A DNA stretch of 64,000 bases from Priestia koreensis (GCF_001274935.1 NZ_LILC01000010.1:46253-110252), one strand, 5' to 3'; numbered from the stretch's first letter, positions 26,501-35,405 are shown. A program made the numbers and translations. The notes: generated from the sequence alone by a model not told the origin.

Positions 26501-27157
26501 ATGACAACAAACTTTTGGTCTCCGCTTCAGCTTTCTTTGGAGATATCGGTAGTAGCCGGAATAATCGTTATTATTTTAGGTATTTTATGTGCTAGATTAA
26601 TGGCAAGGAAAACGTTTAAGGGGAAAGCGGTGGTTGAAACGATTTTTTTACTACCTCTTGTACTTCCTCCATCTGTCGTTGGTTTTTTATTAATTGTTGT
26701 TTTTGGACAACATAGTCCGTTAGGAAGAGCGATTGAATGGGTCTTTCATCAGCCCATTATTTTTACGTGGTGGGCGGCAGTTATTTCAGCAATTGTCGTG
26801 GCGTTTCCACTCATGTATCAATCTGCACGAACAGGCTTAGAGGCAGTAGACCGTGATATTGAAGATGCCGCACGTGTAGATGGAGCAGGGGAATGGAAGG
26901 TATTTAAAAGCATATCGATCCCGCTTGCGATCAAGTCAATTGTAGCCGGAGGCGTGCTTAGTGTGGCAAGGGCACTAGGGGAATTTGGGGCAACCCTTAT
27001 GTTTGCAGGTAATATCCCTGGAAAGACGCAGACGACCCCTACAGCTATTTATTTAGCAATTGATTCCGGCAATATGCACTTAGCATGGCTATGGGTGCTA
27101 AGTATGATTGGAATCTCATTTTTGATGTTAATTATCGTTAATCTTATACGTGATTAA
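26501..27157 (+). CDS. modB: molybdate ABC transporter permease ModB, isolated
   Basis: A 218-residue permease with about five helices. Recognised from IFLLPLVLPPSVVGFLLIVV, the coupling loop EDAARVDGAGEWKVFKSISI and the C-terminal RALGEFGATLMFAGNIPGKTQ, all characteristic of ModB. It would carry molybdate or tungstate with a ModA lipoprotein and a ModC ATPase, but neither gene is adjacent: the reductase lies upstream on the other strand and an amidase downstream. I start it at ATG 26501 after GGAAAGGAA. The C-terminus is slightly short (ends IVNLIRD). Function therefore depends on partners elsewhere or the gene is a remnant. Confidence 0.85.
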   Translation: MTTNFWSPLQLSLEISVVAGIIVIILGILCARLMARKTFKGKAVVETIFLLPLVLPPSVVGFLLIVVFGQHSPLGRAIEWVFHQPIIFTWWAAVISAIVVAFPLMYQSARTGLEAVDRDIEDAARVDGAGEWKVFKSISIPLAIKSIVAGGVLSVARALGEFGATLMFAGNIPGKTQTTPTAIYLAIDSGNMHLAWLWVLSMIGISFLMLIIVNLIRD

Positions 27158-27190
27158 AAAACGAACGATGCAAGCGCATCGTTCGTTTTG
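27158..27190. terminator. bidirectional terminator between modB and the amidase gene
   Basis: AAAACGAACGATGC, 4-nt loop, GCATCGTTCGTTTT with an A-run on one side and a T-run on the other, serving two converging genes. Confidence 0.85.
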
Positions 27191-27191
27191 A

Positions 27192-29075
27192 TTACTTTTC
27201 AATTACATCAACATCTTCAACTTTTACAAAAGCATAGCGATGGTTGAGATGAATACGGTAGTATTCGTCCTTGCCATAGACCATTTTATGAACGCCGTAT
27301 GGGTTTAACGTATACGTCGTGGCGTTATAAAAGTCGCTTGTTGCTTTTTCAGCTGTCACGTAATATTGTCCTTCGCTAATCGTATATTGTAGCGGTACGT
27401 TATCACGCGGGGTGACATCTTCCGGATAGGCAGATGCTTCAGGATACGCAGCTCCGTAGACCGGAATGTTTTGTTTGCCTTTTTTCGGTGTAATAAGCGT
27501 TCCTTTTACATGCGTTGTATATTGGTTGTTCGGATTAAAAAACCAAACTTTTTGTCCGCCATACCAGATTGCATTCCAATCACCTTTTGTTTCAGCTAAT
27601 GAAAAGGTTTGGCCGGCTTTTCCTTTATTCCCCCAATCAAGCGCTTGCTGACTACCACCAAATTTAAGCGCTGGGTCATGAAAGAGGGGAGCATCAAAGC
27701 TCGGCTCGGTATAGAAATAGATAAAATTAGCAGATTGCATCGCTGGGGACGCATCGCTTACTACCGGCTTATTTGTTTTAAAATGTGGTGTTAATGTCAC
27801 AATTGTAGATGATGGTTTTCCTTTTGACGCTGTAATGGGTGCTCCTACAAGCTGCATATAATGTTCCCAGTCCCAAAATGGACCAGGATCTGAATGCATG
27901 GCACTTTGTCTAGCGGGCGATAGTCCAGGAACTTCCTCGTGACCAATAATGTGAGCACGATCAAGCGGAATATTGTATTTGTGACCTAAATAGCGGACAA
28001 GCTTTGCAGAAGAACGATACATCGGTTCACTAAACCACGTTGCACCTTGTAGGGCGTAGCCTTCATGCTCAATTCCGACTGAGTGCATATTAAAGTACCA
28101 ATTACCTGCGTGCCAAGCGATGTCCTTATTATGGACCATCTGTGTGATATGGCCGTCAGAAGAGCGTACGACATATTGAGAGGTAGCAGAATAAGGATTT
28201 GCAAACAAGCGAACCGTACCATCATAGCTCGTCTCAGTATCGTGAATGACGATATAACGAATATCAGGTCCAAACGAAGGACGATCCGCTACATCATAAT
28301 TGCTATAGTCACTTGGATTGGCACTTTTTTGCTCGTAAAAGGCTGGAATGTAGTCACAGGAAACGTTTGCTGGACATTCAGCACGGTTGTATACCTTGTC
28401 TTTCGTCATTTTCTTGGCGCTTTTTAAGTTCGGCTTGATCGGCGAAGCTGCCATATGAACTTTTTGTCCATCTGTCGTTGTATGTACGATGCCGGTTTGA
28501 ATAGTGCTATATACGTCATCTGCAAACTCTAGCGCTGCGTTCGTATCTTTAGATTGACTGTAGCGTGCTACTGCACCGTACCAGTCTTCTTCAGACGTTG
28601 GAATGCTTCCCGTTCTTTCTTTTGCATAGTATGCAAGTAAAGCTGCTGCTCCTCGTATATTTTGAACAGGATCTTTTTTCAGTACGTCTGTTTTTTCGTG
28701 GATTAACGATGCTGCCTGCTGTAAAGGCTGTTTGGAAACGGAATTTGATCCGTCACCTTTTAAATCATCCGTGAGCGTAGTAGGGAGGTCAACTAAGTGC
28801 ATCAGTCCGTACCCACCAGAAGTGCTAGGGTGTCCATCATGATCTTCAAATTGTGAGAGATTATAAGATAGAGAGAGAAGAACGCGCAACGGGACATGGA
28901 ATTCTGTCGCTGCTTTTTGGAACTCGTTTTGTAACAAATGAGGTGAGCTCATATTTTGTTGGTTTGATACGCTCGTTCTAGTATCGGCACTTGATAGAAG
29001 TGAACCTGAAAAGGTAACGGTTGTTGCTACAGATAGAGAAGCGAAATGATGAAACCACTTTTTTCTTTTTTTCAA
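27192..29075 (-). CDS. secreted N-acetylmuramoyl-L-alanine amidase with degenerate lysozyme-like domain
   Basis: A 627-residue exported protein. A signal peptide covers residues ~1-30. Residues ~45-200 resemble a lytic-transglycosylase-like domain (SGGYGLMHLVDLP and NIRGAAALLAYYAKE), but the place where a catalytic Glu is expected has Leu73 (SYNLSQFEDHDG). Residues ~255-410 are an Amidase_2 domain with zinc ligands and catalytic residues around IVIHDTE, SVGIEHEG, IIGHEEVPG and MHSDPGPFWDW. The C-terminal ~200 residues hold SH3-like wall-binding repeats. It should cleave peptide stems from peptidoglycan outside the cell. It starts after AGGAGGG; the gene is alone. Confidence 0.85.
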   Translation of the reverse strand: MKKRKKWFHHFASLSVATTVTFSGSLLSSADTRTSVSNQQNMSSPHLLQNEFQKAATEFHVPLRVLLSLSYNLSQFEDHDGHPSTSGGYGLMHLVDLPTTLTDDLKGDGSNSVSKQPLQQAASLIHEKTDVLKKDPVQNIRGAAALLAYYAKERTGSIPTSEEDWYGAVARYSQSKDTNAALEFADDVYSTIQTGIVHTTTDGQKVHMAASPIKPNLKSAKKMTKDKVYNRAECPANVSCDYIPAFYEQKSANPSDYSNYDVADRPSFGPDIRYIVIHDTETSYDGTVRLFANPYSATSQYVVRSSDGHITQMVHNKDIAWHAGNWYFNMHSVGIEHEGYALQGATWFSEPMYRSSAKLVRYLGHKYNIPLDRAHIIGHEEVPGLSPARQSAMHSDPGPFWDWEHYMQLVGAPITASKGKPSSTIVTLTPHFKTNKPVVSDASPAMQSANFIYFYTEPSFDAPLFHDPALKFGGSQQALDWGNKGKAGQTFSLAETKGDWNAIWYGGQKVWFFNPNNQYTTHVKGTLITPKKGKQNIPVYGAAYPEASAYPEDVTPRDNVPLQYTISEGQYYVTAEKATSDFYNATTYTLNPYGVHKMVYGKDEYYRIHLNHRYAFVKVEDVDVIEK

Positions 29076-29176
29076 ACGTAAAACCCTCCTTTATTCATTT
29101 AGAAAGTTAATTGGCTAGTAATTTGTCGAATTCCTTTATAAAATGCAGAAATGAGAAGAAGAGACTAGGGGAACGT

Positions 29177-29208
29177 AAAAAAGCTAATCCAATTGGATTA
29201 GCTTTTTT
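29177..29208 (-). terminator. terminator of the NlpC/P60 gene
   Basis: AAAAAAGCTAATCC, AATT loop, GGATTAGCTTTTTT; symmetric, so usable in either direction. Confidence 0.8.
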
Positions 29209-29233
29209 GCTAGGGTTGTACTTTTAATAAGAT

Positions 29234-29914
29234 TTAGCGAACGCTTTTAGCACCCATATAGCGTTTTGACCAATAGCTGTTACTTAAAGAAGCAATCGAT
29301 ACGCCCTGTGAGGAGGAGCTATGAATAAACTTGCCATTTCCTACGTAGATCCCCGCATGGGATGCACCGCTTGTGTAAGTATGGAAGAATACGATATCTC
29401 CTGCTTTTGGTGAAGAAACTTTAGAGCCCTTCTGATAAATACCGGCAACTGTTCTTGGTAATGTCACGCCAGCGCTTTTTTTGTATACATAGTTTAAGAA
29501 CCCACTGCAGTCAAAACCGCTTGGTGTTGTACCGCCCCATTTGTAAGGAACGCTCATGTATTTTTTCGCTGTGCTAATAACAGAAGCAGAGCTGTAAGAA
29601 ACAACACCTTTTACGCTTGAAGTTGGTTTTGAAACAACGCCAAGTGCTTTAAAAGTTCCTGCTCCGACAACACCATCTGCTCCTAGGCCACGGCTTTTTT
29701 GAAAAGATTTTACGGCAGCAGCAGTAGCTGATCCGAAATATGTAGTCGTTGTGCCTTTAAAATAACCTTTTGATTTCAATACGCTTTGAAGTTGTTTAAC
29801 CTCTGTATGTGTCATGCCTTGTTTTAATGTATGATCACCTAATGCAGCTTGTCCAACTACTGGACTAGCTAATAGGATGCCTGCAAGTGTTAAACTTGAA
29901 ATAAGTCGTTTCAT
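29234..29914 (-). CDS. secreted NlpC/P60 peptidoglycan endopeptidase
   Basis: A 226-residue exported cell-wall hydrolase. A signal peptide ends near VVGQAA (residue 24). Residues ~28-92 are a PG_binding_1 domain (QGMTHTEVKQLQSVLKSKGY, DGVVGAGTFKALG). Residues ~108-226 are an NlpC/P60 domain with the catalytic triad Cys136 (GFDCSGFLNY), His186 (SHAGIYVG) and His198 (FIHSSS). Such enzymes cut the D-Glu-to-diaminopimelate bond of stem peptides. AGGGGG lies 8 bases before the ATG. It is monocistronic, next to the amidase gene but separated by a terminator. The exact role (separation, lysis, germination) is open. Confidence 0.9.
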   Translation of the reverse strand: MKRLISSLTLAGILLASPVVGQAALGDHTLKQGMTHTEVKQLQSVLKSKGYFKGTTTTYFGSATAAAVKSFQKSRGLGADGVVGAGTFKALGVVSKPTSSVKGVVSYSSASVISTAKKYMSVPYKWGGTTPSGFDCSGFLNYVYKKSAGVTLPRTVAGIYQKGSKVSSPKAGDIVFFHTYTSGASHAGIYVGNGKFIHSSSSQGVSIASLSNSYWSKRYMGAKSVR

Positions 29915-30166
29915 CTTTTTAAGTACCCCCTGAAAATATTTCCTGTCTCTCTAAGTAATTCATATTCTATCATTATTCGACAGTGTTTTAGGTTACAGTT
30001 ATATTACAAAATAACTACAAAATGATAAAATATTCAAAAAACGGGTATGTTAAGTAAGATGTAGTCCTGTTTTTGCGAAAAAATTGTCCCTTTTTATCTC
30101 CGGTCGGTACTTTGGTATGGGTGATAAAAGTGGTGGGGTGTCGATATTTGAGAGAGATCTCAGGCA

Positions 30167-30195
30167 TAGACAAACCAACATCCTATAGTTATAAT
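30167..30195 (+). promoter_or_regulatory. sigma-A promoter of the thiamine operon
   Basis: TAGACA, 17 bases, TATAAT (perfect -10), 30 bases before the riboswitch core. The 215-bp stretch between this and the upstream gene shows nothing else I can support. Confidence 0.7.
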
Positions 30196-30224
30196 TAATT
30201 GGAAAACTTTATATTATTTTAACA

Positions 30225-30303
30225 CTAGGGGAGCCATTTGGCTGAGACGACTATTCGGACCCTTTGAACCTGATCTGGTTTGTACCAGCGTAGGGAAGTG
30301 GTG
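30225..30303 (+). promoter_or_regulatory. TPP riboswitch (THI element)
   Basis: Contains the conserved core in order: AGGGGAGCC, GGCTGAGA, GGACCCTTTGAACCTGAT, CTGGTTTGTACCAGCG and TAGGGAAGTG. This aptamer binds thiamine pyrophosphate. A terminator lies 27 nt downstream, so control is by premature termination when thiamine is plentiful, as upstream of tenA-thi in B. subtilis. Confidence 0.97.
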
Positions 30304-30330
30304 AAGCAGATCTTTTATTCTGAATGAACT

Positions 30331-30358
30331 AACCACTCTACGCGTAGAGTGGTTTTTT
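30331..30358 (+). terminator. riboswitch-controlled terminator
   Basis: AACCACTCTA, CG-rich loop, TAGAGTGGTTTTTT directly after the TPP aptamer and 34 bases before the tenI start. Confidence 0.9.
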
Positions 30359-30391
30359 GTGTTTACTAGACTACTAAAAAGGAGAATAACC

Positions 30392-31015
30392 GTGACGCAT
30401 ACACCTACTCTTCATGTTGTGACCGCTGGAAGTCAGTCTAGTAAGGAACTCTGTTCTATTATTCAACAAATTCATCCTTACATGGACGGCATTCACATCA
30501 GAGAAAAAGAAAAGACAGCCATCGAGCTTTATCAATTAATTGAGTCTCTAAAACACGTAGCTGTTCCTTTAGAAAAAATAATAGTAAATGATCGCGTAGA
30601 TGTAGCGGTCTTATCTAAAATAGGTGGTGTTCAGCTGGCTTATCATAGCCTAGAAGTTGGAGTAGTCAAACAAGAATTTCTAAATCTACATGTCGGAAAG
30701 TCGGTACATAGTCTTCAAGAAGCACTTGAAGCGGAGAAGCAAGGAGCTGATTTTCTTCTCTATGGTCATATTTATCATACGGATTCAAAGCAGCATTTGC
30801 AGCCGAGAGGAATACAGGGATTAAAGGCTATTGCTCGTTCCGTGCGCGTACCTGTCATCGCAATTGGTGGTATTCAACCTCATCATGTTCAAGAAGTGAT
30901 GAAGGCAGGGGCTCATGGTCTAGCGGTTATGTCAGGCGTATTTCAATCAACGAACCCCCTTGAAAGAGTGAAACAGTATCGAAGTGAACTGCTGAAATGG
31001 AGTGAGAAGAGATGA
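30392..31015 (+). CDS. tenI: thiazole tautomerase TenI
   Basis: A 207-residue TIM-barrel protein of the ThiE/TenI family. It lacks some ThiE phosphate ligands but has LLYGHIYHTDSKQHLQPRG with the His used by TenI to aromatise the thiazole carboxylate phosphate made by ThiG. The C-terminal IPVIAIGG-like block (VPVIAIGGIQPHHV) binds the phosphate. I start it at GTG 30392, 7 bases after AAGGAG; an ATG at 30359 sits in the riboswitch terminator. It opens the operon, and thiO overlaps its stop by 4 bp. tenA, first gene of the B. subtilis operon, is absent. Confidence 0.9.
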   Translation: MTHTPTLHVVTAGSQSSKELCSIIQQIHPYMDGIHIREKEKTAIELYQLIESLKHVAVPLEKIIVNDRVDVAVLSKIGGVQLAYHSLEVGVVKQEFLNLHVGKSVHSLQEALEAEKQGADFLLYGHIYHTDSKQHLQPRGIQGLKAIARSVRVPVIAIGGIQPHHVQEVMKAGAHGLAVMSGVFQSTNPLERVKQYRSELLKWSEKR

Positions 31016-32142
31016 AGCGGAACTATGACGTAATTATTGTTGGTGGTGGGGTAATTGGTTGTTCAATCGCTTATCACTTGTCCAAATCTGGAGTAAAGGT
31101 AGCGGTTATTGAAAAGCAAACGATTGGTTGTGAGGCTTCTTGTGCAGCTGCCGGTATTTTAGGGGCACAGGCAGAAATTGATGAAGAAGGACCACTATTG
31201 GAATTCGCGTTAGAAGGACGAGAACGATTTAAAGAGCTTGCTGGTGAATTAAAATCCATAACAGGTGTTGATATTGAACTTGTTCAAGAAGGGGTGTTAA
31301 AAACAGCAACGACCGAGCTCGAAGCGATTACCTTACAAAATAAGGTGAAACAGCACAGGCGCTGGGATCAGAATGTTTCTTGGTTGAACCAAAACGATGT
31401 CTTACAGTATGAGCCGCAGCTCTCACCTACTTTACACGGGGCTATGTACATTCCAAATGATGGTCAAATTATGCCTAGGAAGTTAGTAGAGGCATTTCAC
31501 AAGGGGTGTATTTACTACGGAGTAGATTTTTATGAAGAAACCAACGTTCAAAAGCTTCTTATCAGTGAATACAAAGCCTACGGAGTAGAAATAGAGGGTG
31601 AGGCTATTTACGGAGACAAAATTGTTATTGCCACTGGTGCGTACGCCAATCAATTTCTAAAAGAATGTTCACCTAGCGTCAATGTTTTCCCTGTAAAAGG
31701 CGAGTGTTTATGTGTACAGAGTGAGAAGCCTCTGCTTTCTAAAACCATTTTTTTAGAGGAAGGGTTTTATTTAGTACCAAAATCAAATCATCGTATTTTC
31801 ATTGGCGCGACAAAGCTCCCACATGTGTTTCAAAAAAAGGTTTCTATTAGGGGAGTCGCTTCCTTAATTGCGAAAGCTGAGCAGCTTCTGCCTTCTATTA
31901 AGGAGGCGAGCTTAATTGATTATTGGGCAGGTCTTCGTCCACAGACGGATGACGGTTATCCGTATTTAGGAGAGCATCCGACAGTAAAAAGCTTGTTTAT
32001 GGCATGTGGACATTTTCGAAATGGCATTTTACTTAGTGCGATTACGGGTGAAGTAATGGCTTCCTTAATAAAGGATAATCAAATGAATCCCGTCTATCGA
32101 AAAGCTTTTTCGATTGAGAGACTAGATCAAACGGTGAGGTGA
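31012..32142 (+). CDS. thiO: glycine oxidase ThiO
   Basis: A 376-residue FAD-dependent D-amino-acid-oxidase-type enzyme that oxidises glycine to the imine (dehydroglycine) used by ThiG. The Rossmann motif VIIVGGGVIGCSIAYHL and EASCAAAGILGAQAE lie at the N-terminus; the C-terminal WAGLRPQTDDGYPYLG and GHFRNGILLSAITG bind FAD and substrate. It overlaps tenI by ATGA, implying coupled translation, and thiS follows 6 bp later. Normal length. Confidence 0.95.
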   Translation: MKRNYDVIIVGGGVIGCSIAYHLSKSGVKVAVIEKQTIGCEASCAAAGILGAQAEIDEEGPLLEFALEGRERFKELAGELKSITGVDIELVQEGVLKTATTELEAITLQNKVKQHRRWDQNVSWLNQNDVLQYEPQLSPTLHGAMYIPNDGQIMPRKLVEAFHKGCIYYGVDFYEETNVQKLLISEYKAYGVEIEGEAIYGDKIVIATGAYANQFLKECSPSVNVFPVKGECLCVQSEKPLLSKTIFLEEGFYLVPKSNHRIFIGATKLPHVFQKKVSIRGVASLIAKAEQLLPSIKEASLIDYWAGLRPQTDDGYPYLGEHPTVKSLFMACGHFRNGILLSAITGEVMASLIKDNQMNPVYRKAFSIERLDQTVR

Positions 32143-32148
32143 AAAAAA

Positions 32149-32352
32149 GTGAACGTGAAAATTAATGGTGAAGATGTAAAGCTTCATTCATCTATTGCAA
32201 CGGTTCATGAACTGCTAACATTTTATGAATTTGAAAAACGAGTTGTTATTGTAGAAGTAAACGAAGACATTTTACAAAAAGATCAGCATAACCAAACGAT
32301 CTTAAAAGACGGCGATCATATTGAAATCGTCTCATTTGTAGGAGGAGGATGA
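32149..32352 (+). CDS. thiS: sulfur carrier protein ThiS
   Basis: A 67-residue ubiquitin-like carrier ending in the required Gly-Gly (VSFVGGG). ThiF adenylates this C-terminus and a cysteine desulfurase then converts it to the thiocarboxylate that donates sulfur to the thiazole. It starts at GTG after GAGGTG and overlaps thiG by 4 bp. Confidence 0.93.
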   Translation: MNVKINGEDVKLHSSIATVHELLTFYEFEKRVVIVEVNEDILQKDQHNQTILKDGDHIEIVSFVGGG

Positions 32353-33122
32353 AGATGTTAAAAATTGGACCATACGAATTTCAATCACGTTTATTGTTAG
32401 GCACAGGGAAGTTTGGAGACTTTGCAACTCAAAAGAAGGCAGTAGAGGAATCAGGTACAGAGATTTTAACCTTTGCTGTCAGAAGAATGAATATTTTTGA
32501 AAAAAATCAGCCGAACTTCTTAGAAGAGATTGATGTCAGCCGATATACGCTTTTACCAAATACAGCGGGAGCTAAGACGGCAGAAGAAGCGGTGAGAATT
32601 GCAAAATTAGCAAAAGCATCAGGATTATGTGATATGGTAAAGGTAGAGGTTATTGGCTGTGACAAAACGTTGTTGCCAGACCCTGTTGAAACCTTAAAAG
32701 CAAGCGAACAATTATTAAACGAAGGATTTATCGTATTACCATATACGTCAGATGATGTCGTTCTAGCACGTAAGCTTCAGGAGCTGGGCGTTCATGCGAT
32801 TATGCCAGGTGCTTCCCCGATCGGAACGGGCCAAGGAATTATTAATCCGCTAAACTTAAGTTTTATTATTGAGCAGGCTCGTGTTCCAGTAATCGTTGAT
32901 GCGGGAATAGGCTCAGCCTCAGACGTTGCAAAAGCAATGGAATTAGGGGCGGATGGAGTGTTGCTTAATACAGCTGTGTCAGGCGCACAGGACCCGGTGA
33001 AGATGGCTCGTGCCATGAAGCTTGGAATGAAGGCTGGTCGCGCATCATTTGAAGCGGGTAGAATACCTGTAAAACGGTATGCATCTGCAAGCAGTCCGAT
33101 GGAAGGAATGAGTATGAGTTGA
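32349..33122 (+). CDS. thiG: thiazole synthase ThiG
   Basis: A 257-residue TIM-barrel enzyme that joins deoxyxylulose-5-phosphate, dehydroglycine and ThiS-thiocarboxylate sulfur into the thiazole phosphate of thiamine. The N-terminal [11 protein letters not shown], the catalytic Lys in DMVKVEVIG (imine with the sugar), the [13 protein letters not shown] loop and the [20 protein letters not shown] phosphate site are all present. It overlaps thiS and thiF, so the carrier, synthase and activating enzyme are made together. Confidence 0.96.
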   Translation: MKMLKIGPYEFQSRLLLGTGKFGDFATQKKAVEESGTEILTFAVRRMNIFEKNQPNFLEEIDVSRYTLLPNTAGAKTAEEAVRIAKLAKASGLCDMVKVEVIGCDKTLLPDPVETLKASEQLLNEGFIVLPYTSDDVVLARKLQELGVHAIMPGASPIGTGQGIINPLNLSFIIEQARVPVIVDAGIGSASDVAKAMELGADGVLLNTAVSGAQDPVKMARAMKLGMKAGRASFEAGRIPVKRYASASSPMEGMSMS

Positions 33123-34141
33123 GCAGTGAGCGTTATTCAAGACAGGAGCTTTTTACGCCAATCGGAAAAAGTGGGCAAGAAAAAATCGTAAGTAAGCACG
33201 TGTTAATTATCGGTGCCGGAGCGCTTGGTACAGCAAGTGCTGAAGCTCTTGTTCGTGCTGGTGTAGGCACGGTTACTATTATTGACCGGGATTATGTAGA
33301 ATGGAGCAATTTGCAGCGTCAGCAGTTGTATACAGAGGAGAATGCTGAACGTCGTACACCAAAGGCGGTGGCAGCAAAAAATCGTCTTCAAGAGGTGAAC
33401 TCATCTGTGAACATCCATGCTCACGTCATGGATGGCAATATAGAAGAATTAGAGAGCCTCATCACACAAGGTGTGGATGTCATTATTGATGCGACCGATA
33501 ACTTTGATACGAGATTGATTATTAACGACTTAGCACAAAAGCATCAAGTACCGTGGGTGTACGGAGCATGTGTTGGTAGTTATGGGATTAGCTATACAAT
33601 TTTACCAGGTGAGACGCCTTGCTTATCCTGCTTATTAGATACTGTACCAATGGGCGGAATGACGTGCGATACGGTTGGGATTATTTCTCCAGCTGTTCAA
33701 ATGGTCGTTTCTTATCAAGTAACGGAGGTGCTGAAGCTTCTAGTTGAAGACAAAGCTTCTCTTCGTAAAAAGCTCGTTTCGTTTGATCTATGGAAAAATC
33801 AGCATACGATGATTGCGGTTGATAAAGTGAAAAAAGCAGATTGTCCATCATGTGGTGAGCAGGCGACATATCCTTTTTTAGCATATGAAAACCAAACAAA
33901 GACCGCTGTTTTATGTGGTCGTAACACGGTGCAGATCCGCCCAGCAGAGGGAATGAAGCGCTCATTAGATGCAGTAGCAGAAAGCCTTCGTCCTCACGGA
34001 AAAGTGGAGCAAAATCCGTATTTAGTTTCATTAACAATGGATGAAAAGCGTCTTGTTGTTTTTCAGGATGGTCGAGCCTTTATTCACGGTACGAATGATA
34101 TCTCAGAGGCCAAAACGATTTATTATCGCTATTTAGGATAG
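33119..34141 (+). CDS. thiF: ThiS adenylyltransferase ThiF
   Basis: A 340-residue E1-like adenylating enzyme. The ATP-binding [17 protein letters not shown] and the Arg/Asp-rich [19 protein letters not shown] are present, with zinc-binding Cys pairs CLSC (near residue 165) and CPSC (near residue 242). It activates the C-terminus of ThiS. The start is TTG at 33119 overlapping the thiG stop (TTGA), with AAGGAATG upstream. The last ~70 residues form a small C-terminal domain seen in Bacillus ThiF. MoeB-type activity on MoaD is possible but less likely in this operon. Confidence 0.92.
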   Translation: MSSERYSRQELFTPIGKSGQEKIVSKHVLIIGAGALGTASAEALVRAGVGTVTIIDRDYVEWSNLQRQQLYTEENAERRTPKAVAAKNRLQEVNSSVNIHAHVMDGNIEELESLITQGVDVIIDATDNFDTRLIINDLAQKHQVPWVYGACVGSYGISYTILPGETPCLSCLLDTVPMGGMTCDTVGIISPAVQMVVSYQVTEVLKLLVEDKASLRKKLVSFDLWKNQHTMIAVDKVKKADCPSCGEQATYPFLAYENQTKTAVLCGRNTVQIRPAEGMKRSLDAVAESLRPHGKVEQNPYLVSLTMDEKRLVVFQDGRAFIHGTNDISEAKTIYYRYLG

Positions 34142-34170
34142 AAAAGCCATCAAGAAAGGAGCAGATATCA

Positions 34171-34986
34171 ATGATTGCAAAGGCATTGACAATTGCAGGA
34201 TCAGATAGCGGCGGTGGAGCCGGAATTCAGGCTGATTTAAAAACATTTCAAGAGCGCCATGTATTTGGAATGTCTGCGATTACGGCCGTTACGGCCCAAA
34301 ATACGTTAGGTGTACAAGGAGTATATCCTTTAAGTATTGAAGGAATTCAGCAACAAATTGACTCTATCGCAACTGATTTATATCCGGATGCAGTGAAAAC
34401 GGGTATGCTATTTAGTTCTGAAATTACGAAAGCGGTAGCCGATAAAATGAAGCATTACGGCTTTAAAAACATCGTGGTTGATCCAGTGATGATCGCCAAA
34501 GGTGGATCTCCACTTCTACAAGAGGAGGCCGTTGAGCAGGTAAAAGCATCCCTTTTACCGATTGCGTCGGTCATTACACCAAACCTTCCAGAAGCGGAAG
34601 TGCTAACAGGAATGAAAATTAATGATTTAAATGATCGAAAAGAGGCGGCAAAAGTGCTTCATTCACTCGGCGTAGCTTCTGTTGTTATTAAGGGCGGTCA
34701 CGGTGAAGAACAATATAAAATCGTGGATCTGCTATTTAACGGTCGCGATTTTATCGAAATCGATCACCAAAGGCTAGAAACGAAGCATACGCATGGAACG
34801 GGCTGCACGTTTGCGGCGTGCGTAACGGCAGAATTGGCCAAAGGAAGATCCATTGAAAAAGCAGTTGAAACAGCATCCGAATTCGTGCACTATGCCATCA
34901 AGCATACGCTAGAAATCGGTGGAGGACACGGCCCTACCAACCACTGGGCTTTTCGTTCCTATGATCAGAAAGTGATCAGATCGTAA
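34171..34986 (+). CDS. thiD: hydroxymethylpyrimidine/phosphomethylpyrimidine kinase ThiD
   Basis: A 271-residue ribokinase-fold enzyme that phosphorylates hydroxymethylpyrimidine twice to the pyrophosphate joined to thiazole by ThiE. N-terminal TIAGSDSGGGAGIQADLKTF and the C-terminal catalytic TKHTHGTGCTFAACVTAEL are intact. It lies 29 bp after thiF, with AAAGGAG before its ATG, and ends the operon. ThiC and ThiE must be encoded elsewhere. Confidence 0.95.
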   Translation: MIAKALTIAGSDSGGGAGIQADLKTFQERHVFGMSAITAVTAQNTLGVQGVYPLSIEGIQQQIDSIATDLYPDAVKTGMLFSSEITKAVADKMKHYGFKNIVVDPVMIAKGGSPLLQEEAVEQVKASLLPIASVITPNLPEAEVLTGMKINDLNDRKEAAKVLHSLGVASVVIKGGHGEEQYKIVDLLFNGRDFIEIDHQRLETKHTHGTGCTFAACVTAELAKGRSIEKAVETASEFVHYAIKHTLEIGGGHGPTNHWAFRSYDQKVIRS

Positions 34987-35018
34987 TCCGTAAATGCCCG
35001 CCTTAATAAATAGTCATG

Positions 35019-35062
35019 AAAATAGAGGTAATCCTCCAAAGACGGGGGCCTCTATTTTTGTG
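35019..35062 (+). terminator. terminator of the thiamine operon
   Basis: AAAATAGAGG and CCTCTATTTTT arms around a loop with weaker internal pairing. Confidence 0.7.
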
Positions 35063-35157
35063 CAAAAGCTTGATGCTACTTATCATAGTAACAGAAACAA
35101 TAACGATTGTTTTGGTAACATGGGGTACTGATCAGAAAGCACTTCGAAAAAAACAAA

Positions 35158-35187
35158 TTGACAAAATATTGTTAAAATTGGTAAGAT
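35158..35187 (+). promoter_or_regulatory. promoter of the bmrCD leader transcript
   Basis: TTGACA, 18 bases, TAAGAT, 39 bases before the first leader ORF. An inverted repeat AACAAT-aacg-ATTGTT lies ~45 bp further upstream (35097-35112), a possible operator. Confidence 0.65.
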
Positions 35188-35226
35188 AGTAGTTGGAAAA
35201 AATATGAATTTAAAGGAGGGAACGTC

Positions 35227-35304
35227 ATGCAAAAGGTACTGATTCAAATCGTGGTAGAAAACAAGGATTTATATGACGTGACCGCAATTCATTATTCCAT
35301 TTAA
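35227..35304 (+). CDS. 25-residue leader peptide upstream of bmrCD (BmrB-like position)
   Basis: A 25-codon ORF (begins MQKVLIQIVVENK, ends IHYSI) with a near-perfect AAAGGAGGG 6 bases before the ATG, placed between a strong promoter and a terminator. In B. subtilis the homologous exporter genes bmrCD follow bmrB, a small leader ORF that controls them by ribosome-mediated attenuation in response to translation-inhibiting antibiotics. This ORF has the same position but is about half as long, and I see no clear sequence similarity. Codons 17-19 (GACGTGACC) contain a 7-nt complement of the terminator's left arm, which would permit an antiterminator. Confidence 0.65.
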   Translation: MQKVLIQIVVENKDLYDVTAIHYSI

Positions 35305-35328
35305 CTTATGTATTAACGGGAAATGAAC

Positions 35329-35366
35329 AGCACAAGTCACGTATCTCGTGGCATGTGCTTTTTTAT
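35329..35366 (+). terminator. attenuator terminator 1 before bmrCD
   Basis: Arms AGCACAAGTCACG (35329-35341) and CGTGGCATGTGCT (35347-35359), 5-nt loop, then TTTTTTA. The left arm includes GTCACGT, complementary to ACGTGAC within the leader ORF (35276-35282). Confidence 0.8.
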
Positions 35367-35369
35367 TTG

Positions 35370-35405
35370 AAGGCATATTGCTTTAGCAATATGCCTTTTT
35401 TCTTT
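35370..35405 (+). terminator. attenuator terminator 2 before bmrCD
   Basis: Arms AAGGCATATTGCT and AGCAATATGCCTT, 2-nt loop, then TTTTTCTTTT. This is a strong terminator only a few bases after the first. Confidence 0.85.
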
